In this document: piece after piece, positions 6,935 to 10,408 of the stretch
Position numbering within the stretch: position 1 is the stretch's first letter
How the letters are laid out: each line of letters begins with the position of its first letter
Assembly (NCBI GenBank): GCA_041639705.1
Contig: JBEQBT010000111.1
Span: 1 to 10,408, forward strand
Direction of reading: 5' to 3'
Length of the DNA stretch: 10,408 bases
From: JARDZI01 sp041639705
Lineage (GTDB): Bacteria > Bacillota > Clostridia > Clostridiales > Caloramatoraceae
Made by a program: the position numbers and the translations under genes
Notes under the pieces: generated by a model
Seen by the model: only the letters and a program-made list of their open reading frames with translations
Databases searched by the model: none
Told to the model about the DNA's origin: nothing

Positions 6935-7507
6935 ATGATAGTTTTTGAAAATTTTCAAATAGATAAAGACAAGATATTAACAGGAGTTGTTAAAAGTACT
7001 GTTGAAGGAGTGTTTATTACATCTCTTTCAATAACAACACACGACTATTATAATAAAGAAAATGATTTTTCTTTACCTGTAGATATTCCTGCCGAATGCC
7101 AATCTTTTAATATTTCAATTGACTTGAAGACTGAACAAATGGTTAAAGTTATAGAAGAAATATCTGAAAGTAAGGCTTTTGACTTAAATAAAGATTTAAT
7201 TATAGCTACTGCAGAAACTACAGAAACCGTAGAAAATGCAATAGTTGACTGTTGTCATAAGAAACCTGCAGTAGGAATTGCTTATTATCAATACTGTCTG
7301 TTTAATAAAGCATTAGGTTTTGTTAAAACTTTATGTAATGAGTGTGAAATAAACAAAGACCTCATTGATTTTATTTTAAGACATAATTCTCTTGATTTAG
7401 CTATTAAGTGTGGAGATGTTGACTTAGCCATCAAATTGTGGAATCTGTTGTTTAATAGAAATGTAAATACTGTAATAACTAAATCTTGTGGTTGTCATGG
7501 ACGATAA
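6935..7507 (+). CDS. Cysteine-rich conserved phage protein, function unknown
   Basis: This 190-residue protein has a beta-like N-terminal part (1-65) and a conserved C-terminal half with many cysteines. It carries CCH (106-108), C121, CNEC (134-137), C159 and a tail reading SCGCHGR (185-188 is CGCH). With C55 this makes nine cysteines, far more than the neighbouring structural genes. The segments AVGIAYYQYCLFNKALGFVK, CEINKDLIDFILRHNSLDLA and CGDVDLAIKLWNLLFNRN look helical and short-repeat-like, with DLAIKCGD and DLAIKLWN as an internal echo. I recall similar proteins in crAss-like genomes, without a known function. The CxxC, CCH and CxCH clusters could bind a metal ion. An alternative is disulfide crosslinking in the particle. 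It follows the strong terminator, and its stop lies 11 bases inside the next gene. Confidence 0.82.
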   Translation: MIVFENFQIDKDKILTGVVKSTVEGVFITSLSITTHDYYNKENDFSLPVDIPAECQSFNISIDLKTEQMVKVIEEISESKAFDLNKDLIIATAETTETVENAIVDCCHKKPAVGIAYYQYCLFNKALGFVKTLCNECEINKDLIDFILRHNSLDLAIKCGDVDLAIKLWNLLFNRNVNTVITKSCGCHGR

Positions 7508-7736
7508 AACAATACTCACAGCTTTGGACAGATATTTTACAAGATTGTCACAAGTAGGATATATGGATTATCCCAAAGTGTATAGTCTGTTGGTAGGTCT
7601 TTATTTAAACAATATGTTTAAAGTTTTATCAGAAGATGATAAAAACTTTACAAAAGATAATGAACTATTGCAAAGGGCTGTAAATTGCCTTGAAAACAGC
7701 AACTGTATGTTCGGTTTTACCGATTGTAATTGTTAA
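7497..7736 (+). CDS. Small cysteine-tailed conserved phage protein
   Basis: I take the ATG at 7497 as the start (79 residues, MDDKTILTAL) rather than a GTG at 7488. It overlaps the upstream gene by 11 bases. The protein is helical (DRYFTRLSQVGYMDYPKVYSL, LLVGLYLNNMF), then has a conserved ending with AVNCLENSNCMFGFTDCNC, giving C64, C70, C77 and C79. The layout of tyrosine/aspartate-rich helices ending in C-L-x4-C-[LM]-hydrophobic is one I recognise from short proteins in Bacteroidota phage structural regions, all of unknown role. Its upstream partner also ends in a CxC tail, and the coupling of the two genes suggests their products work together. It could be an assembly factor or a minor virion part. 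The gene is real by coding continuity and context; function is not known. Confidence 0.75.
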   Translation: MDDKTILTALDRYFTRLSQVGYMDYPKVYSLLVGLYLNNMFKVLSEDDKNFTKDNELLQRAVNCLENSNCMFGFTDCNC

Positions 7737-7742
7737 TATTTC

Positions 7743-7794
7743 AATATCCTTGCCTTTACTATAAAAATTGTGTATATTTGGCAAGGATATTTTT
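7743..7794 (+). terminator. Long inverted repeat, terminator-like hairpin
   Basis: AATATCCTTGCC (7743-7754) and GGCAAGGATATT (7780-7791) are perfect 12-base inverted repeats around a 25-base loop, followed by more T (7790-7794 are all T). It lies right after the stop of the cysteine-tailed gene and six bases before the next ATG. It can act as a terminator for the upstream transcript. The large loop makes it less typical, and it encloses a promoter candidate. Confidence 0.6.
7750..7780 (+). promoter_or_regulatory. Bacteroidota-type promoter candidate for the tail module
   Basis: TTG at 7750-7752 and TATATTTG at 7773-7780 are 20 bases apart. The second box is an exact TAnnTTTG. The predicted start near 7785-7788 leaves a leader of about 13 bases before the ATG at 7800. 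Both boxes touch the arms of the inverted repeat at 7743-7791, and a transcript from here would lack the left arm. An AAGGA at 7783-7787 could serve as a ribosome site only on longer transcripts. Confidence 0.5.
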
Positions 7795-7799
7795 ATGTT

Positions 7800-8540
7800 A
7801 TGAGTACTTATAGAGAAATGGTTTACATGGTACTTGACGAGCTGAAACTCTTTTCAGATGATTCGTCATTTACAGAGGAACATGTAAGGTTCTTATTGGA
7901 CAAATATAGAATGTTCATGCTGAAACAACAGTATGAAAAGGAGAAAAAAGAAATACCTGAAAGTAACTATCAGACATTATGTCTTGACTTAATGGAAGTT
8001 CCAGCAATTGACGGAGAGCCGTGTGAAGGTTCAACCTATTTGAGGAGCGTTGAAAAAATTCCTGACACTCTGCCATTTGGAACACAGAATGTATATCCAC
8101 CTGATTATTATGGAAGTACGCATATCGCCTTTGTAAGTAAGGAGAGAATGAGATTTGTAGGTTGTAACAAGTATTTGCAGAACATAATCTATTGTTCTTT
8201 AGGACCAGACCATTTTCTTTACTTCACTTCTTCAAACCCTCAATTCAAATATATGCAAACTGTCAAGTTTACTGCATTGTTTGAAGATTCAAGTAAGGCT
8301 ACTGAATTAAGCTGTGAAAAGAATGAAGAAGGACACTGTGATTGGATGAATAATCCATTTCCTTTTGAAGAGGCTATGATACCTCAACTTATTCAATATG
8401 TTGTGAGAGAACTTGCAGGTCCATCTTGGAGCCCTAAAGATGATGAGAATAATGCTAATGATGATTTGGCAAGACTTGCTACATTCCTTTCGAGCAATAG
8501 TAAATCTAAATTACAAAAAGCTTTAAGTGAAGATTTATGA
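7800..8540 (+). CDS. Conserved crAss-type collar/ring protein candidate of the head-tail connector
   Basis: I choose the ATG at 7800 (246 residues, MSTYREMVYMVLDELKL). An in-frame GTG at 7770 adds 10 residues encoded inside the hairpin and promoter, and the family begins at STYRE. Conserved segments: SFTEEHVRFLLDKYRMFMLK (23-42), KEIPESNYQTLCLDLMEVPA (50-69), GEPCEGSTYLRSVEKIP (72-88), SKERMRFVGCNKYLQNIIYC (113-132), PQFKYMQTVKFTALFED (147-163), and DDENNANDDLARLATFL (214-230). The helical N-terminus, central beta part and late helix fit a phage connector or ring protein. The gene is the first of a tightly packed series leading to the gp4-like adaptor and the muzzle-like protein. I infer a place in the ring stack below the portal. 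Its stop overlaps the next start as ATGA. Family membership is firm, exact ring position unknown. Confidence 0.85.
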   Translation: MSTYREMVYMVLDELKLFSDDSSFTEEHVRFLLDKYRMFMLKQQYEKEKKEIPESNYQTLCLDLMEVPAIDGEPCEGSTYLRSVEKIPDTLPFGTQNVYPPDYYGSTHIAFVSKERMRFVGCNKYLQNIIYCSLGPDHFLYFTSSNPQFKYMQTVKFTALFEDSSKATELSCEKNEEGHCDWMNNPFPFEEAMIPQLIQYVVRELAGPSWSPKDDENNANDDLARLATFLSSNSKSKLQKALSEDL

Positions 8541-9085
8541 CATTTGAAGAATTTACAGTAGAGACTAAAAAAGCTAAAGGCTCCAAAGAGAAAAGAATAA
8601 GAGATTCTTATGGAGTCAAATGTGCTTTTAAGGAAATGAGAAGAAACAAATGGAAAAACTGCAAAAGAGCTGTAACTGAAAAAGAGTTTTATGCAATCAT
8701 TGAAGCAGTTCATGCAGTTTATGCAGAAGCATTGTTAGATGGTGAAGATATATTCTTTCCTTATAGAATGGGGAGATTGTCAATAGCCAAACATCCTGCA
8801 AATACTTATGTTAATGACAAGGGCGAATTGATTGTAAAGAAACCTATAAACTGGAAAGAAACTTTAAAATTATGGTATGAAGATGAAGAGAGTAGGAATA
8901 AGAAAACTTTAATAAGGCATGACGTAAGTGAAGTATATCATATCAGATATAATCATTGGAGAGGTAATGCAAAAAACAAACAATTCTTTAAATTCACTCC
9001 CTGCAGGTCATTAAGAATAAGACTTAAAGAAAAAATTAAAAATAATGAGATAACTGACGCTTTTAATTATGGAAAAGTATATTAG
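8537..9085 (+). CDS. IHF-like protein of crAss-like phages
   Basis: This is a basic protein of 182 residues. Residues about 49-85 (EFYAIIEAVHAVYAEALLDG, then EDIFFPYRMGRLSIAK) follow the HU/IHF pattern of an amphipathic helix, an L-x-G-E turn and a beta strand with F-P-x-x-x-G-R-L. Further segments typical of the crAss 'IHF subunit' family are RIRDSYGVKCAFKEMRRNKW (20-39), NWKETLKLWYEDEESRNKKT (105-124), and YHIRYNHWRGNAKNKQFFKF (134-153). Comparative studies annotated the family as IHF subunits and placed it in the structural block. HU and IHF bend DNA. Given its place between ring and adaptor genes, a particle component using this fold is at least as likely. Many lysines and arginines would suit contact with DNA in either case. 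The start overlaps the upstream stop (ATGA), and the stop lies 17 bases inside the next gene. Confidence 0.82.
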   Translation: MTFEEFTVETKKAKGSKEKRIRDSYGVKCAFKEMRRNKWKNCKRAVTEKEFYAIIEAVHAVYAEALLDGEDIFFPYRMGRLSIAKHPANTYVNDKGELIVKKPINWKETLKLWYEDEESRNKKTLIRHDVSEVYHIRYNHWRGNAKNKQFFKFTPCRSLRIRLKEKIKNNEITDAFNYGKVY

Positions 9086-9743
9086 TATAAAGCAAATAAT
9101 GGATGATATTCTAGTCCATCCCCTTCTCAAAGACTTACCTTTGGAAAGGGCTGTAAACTATGCTGTTGAGTTTACAAGGAGACTGGGTGCTCCAAAGAAT
9201 CTCACAGAGAAAAATGCAGAGTTGGAAGTACAGGATTATATGGCAAAGCTCCCTTGTGATTATCTTGAGATAGTACAAATAATGGATAAAAAGACAGGAA
9301 GAGCATTCAGACATACGACTGACTCATTTCATTTAAGTCATGTAAGACACACTGACTTGACCTATAAGATACAAAACAGTGTTATTATTACCTCTATTAA
9401 ATGTGGTAAGATAATTATTTCCTACAGAGCTGTTGGTGTTGATAGTGAAGGTTATCCCGTTATTGTTGATAATGCAAGTTTCATTAAGGCGTTGGAACTT
9501 TATATCAAAAAAGAATGGTTTACAATTCTATTTGATACGGGAAGAATAAGTCCACAAGTATATAACAACACAGTACAGGCATATAACTATGCAGCTGCTG
9601 AAGCACAAAGCAGTCTTACTGTTCCATCAGTTGATGAGATGGAAAGTTTTACAAATATGTGGAATACTCTTATTCCAAGAATGACTGAACATGATAATGG
9701 ATTTGCAACTTTAGGTACAAGAGAATATATTAAAATACATTGA
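9069..9743 (+). CDS. P22 gp4-like head-tail adaptor / tail stabilization protein
   Basis: This 224-residue protein belongs to the crAss family usually named tail stabilization (P22 gp4-like) or ring protein. It joins the portal to the short tail. Conserved segments: ILVHPLLKDLPLERAVNYAV (14-33), RRLGAPKNLTEK (37-48), AKLPCDYLEIVQI (59-71), TTDSFHLSH (83-91), TYKIQNSVIITSIKCGKIII (98-117), and YRAVGVDSEGYPVIVDNASF (119-138). Then come ALELYIKKEWFTILFDTGRI (141-160) and SPQVYNNTVQAYNYA (161-175). The first part is helical, the middle is beta, and the end is again helical, as in phage adaptor proteins. The ATG at 9069 lies inside the upstream gene, and the stop is two bases before the next start. 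The place directly before the muzzle-like gene supports the adaptor role. Confidence 0.88.
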   Translation: MEKYISIKQIMDDILVHPLLKDLPLERAVNYAVEFTRRLGAPKNLTEKNAELEVQDYMAKLPCDYLEIVQIMDKKTGRAFRHTTDSFHLSHVRHTDLTYKIQNSVIITSIKCGKIIISYRAVGVDSEGYPVIVDNASFIKALELYIKKEWFTILFDTGRISPQVYNNTVQAYNYAAAEAQSSLTVPSVDEMESFTNMWNTLIPRMTEHDNGFATLGTREYIKIH

Positions 9744-9745
9744 TT

Positions 9746-10408
9746 ATGACCCCAAGCCAACAACATTTTGTACAGATACAAGGTATGCACAGGGATTTTA
9801 ATGAAGAACTCCCAGACACTCAGCATGCCTATGATATAAGAAATATGCGTGTTACACCTATTGATGAGGAGAATCTTCTTTCTCTTGTAAATGAGAAAGG
9901 AACCTTGGCTATTGATATTTACGATGCTGTAGCTCCAAGTGAAACTCCTATGACTATTTCAGGTAAATGTATAGGTTCTTGTTTTATAGCAAATCAGATT
10001 GTGTTGTTTGTACATGACAAGTTTGCCGAGGATAAAGATTTGATTTATCGTATATATCAAGAAGATGGAATTACTAAAGCACATTTACTTGTACATGGTA
10101 ATCTTGATTTTAATGAAAACAATCCTATAGATTGTATTACTTTTTTTGAAACTGAAGATATTCAAAAAGTATATTGGATAGACAGAGAAAACCAGTTAAG
10201 ATATATTAATATTAGAGATAAAGAGAAATTTTTTAGTGGTGATACTCCTATCACTTTAACGGGTACAGATTTTAAAGTACAACAGGTTGTAAATACAATA
10301 CCAGCGCTTTATGGAGATACTAATCATTTGGTTAATTTGGAAATTGAAAAACTCGCAGGTGGAGGTTATTTTAAATCTGGAGTAATACAATATGTAATCA
10401 CATTTAGC
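9746..10408 (+). CDS. P22 gp10-like tail hub / crAss muzzle-type protein, N-terminal part
   Basis: An open frame starts at ATG 9746 and runs without a stop to the window end, giving 221 residues of a longer protein. The opening QIQGMHRDFNEELPDTQHAY, then DIRNMRVTPIDEENLLSLVN and EKGT, is a signature I recognise at the N-terminus of large tail proteins of Bacteroidota phages. These are annotated as P22 gp10-like or 'stabilization' proteins, and in crAss-like particles as the muzzle at the tail tip. Repeated short strand motifs follow (TISGKCIGSCFIANQIVLFV, DLIYRIYQ, HLLVHGNL, IQKVYWIDRENQLRYINIRD), fitting a beta-propeller start. WIDRENQLRYINI resembles a propeller blade. It starts two bases after the adaptor gene's stop. 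The C-terminal portion and full length lie outside the window. Confidence 0.85.
   Translation, partial: MTPSQQHFVQIQGMHRDFNEELPDTQHAYDIRNMRVTPIDEENLLSLVNEKGTLAIDIYDAVAPSETPMTISGKCIGSCFIANQIVLFVHDKFAEDKDLIYRIYQEDGITKAHLLVHGNLDFNENNPIDCITFFETEDIQKVYWIDRENQLRYINIRDKEKFFSGDTPITLTGTDFKVQQVVNTIPALYGDTNHLVNLEIEKLAGGGYFKSGVIQYVITFS

Noticed and set aside
7770..7799. Earlier GTG start for the ring-type protein
   Set aside because: The added residues are encoded within the inverted repeat and promoter candidate, and the recognised family begins at STYRE after the ATG at 7800.
1..10408. tRNA genes, CRISPR arrays, insertion sequences, integrase or attachment sites, defence or reverse-transcriptase genes
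   Set aside because: Reading both strands gave no supporting structure or motif; the window is almost fully occupied by phage structural and lysis genes.

Overview
The window is a stretch of a tailed-phage genome of the crAss-like group (order Crassvirales). The assignment rests mainly on the 512-residue major capsid protein at 2209-3747. It carries the family's characteristic segments, for example EYYWDVVGSASRNIPLIEAR at residues 69-88, plus SRKVGDVRF, GKSGEAIKTG and VIHKKTTLGV. The surrounding head and tail genes, in an order typical of this group, support the call. The DNA is clearly AT-rich, the genes are tightly packed on the + strand, and few starts have Shine-Dalgarno sequences. Two spacers carry promoter-like sequences of the Bacteroidota type (TTG/TTTG, about 20 bases, TAnnTTTG). 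All of this fits a phage of a Bacteroidota gut host. I cannot place it in a family or genus without a tree.

Layout. (1) 1-937: a probable lysis group. It holds the C-terminal end of a membrane protein, a membrane-anchored coiled-coil protein and an M15-type zinc peptidase (endolysin), linked by overlapping starts and stops. (2) 938-1020: a spacer with a weak hairpin and a promoter candidate, opening the capsid operon. (3) 1021-3747: a scaffold-like acidic protein, then the major capsid protein, closed by a hairpin terminator at 3752-3787. (4) 3814-6848: three conserved crAss-type virion proteins. The last has a separate beta-rich domain inserted in it, and a very strong terminator (6890-6920) follows. 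(5) 6935-7736: two small overlapping genes rich in cysteine. (6) 7743-7803: a 12-bp inverted repeat that looks like a terminator and encloses a promoter candidate. (7) 7800-10408: the head-tail connector and tail module. It contains a conserved collar/ring-type protein, an IHF-like protein, a P22 gp4-like adaptor and the N-terminal part of a P22 gp10-like or 'muzzle' protein that runs off the end.

How it fits together: the scaffold and capsid proteins build the procapsid. The 342-, 231- and 424-residue proteins are probable decoration or connector parts. The genes from 7800 on probably form the ring stack and nozzle below the portal. The 1-937 genes would open the cell at the end. The portal and large terminase are expected upstream but are not in the window.

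All three stop codons (TAA, TAG, TGA) end genes here, so this segment uses the standard code. I saw no tRNA, CRISPR array, insertion sequence, integrase or defence gene, and no gene on the minus strand. No gene-free stretch exceeds 90 bases. I did not find a wholly new system. The most unusual items are the nested terminator/promoter, the cysteine-rich gene pair and the mosaic domain insertion.
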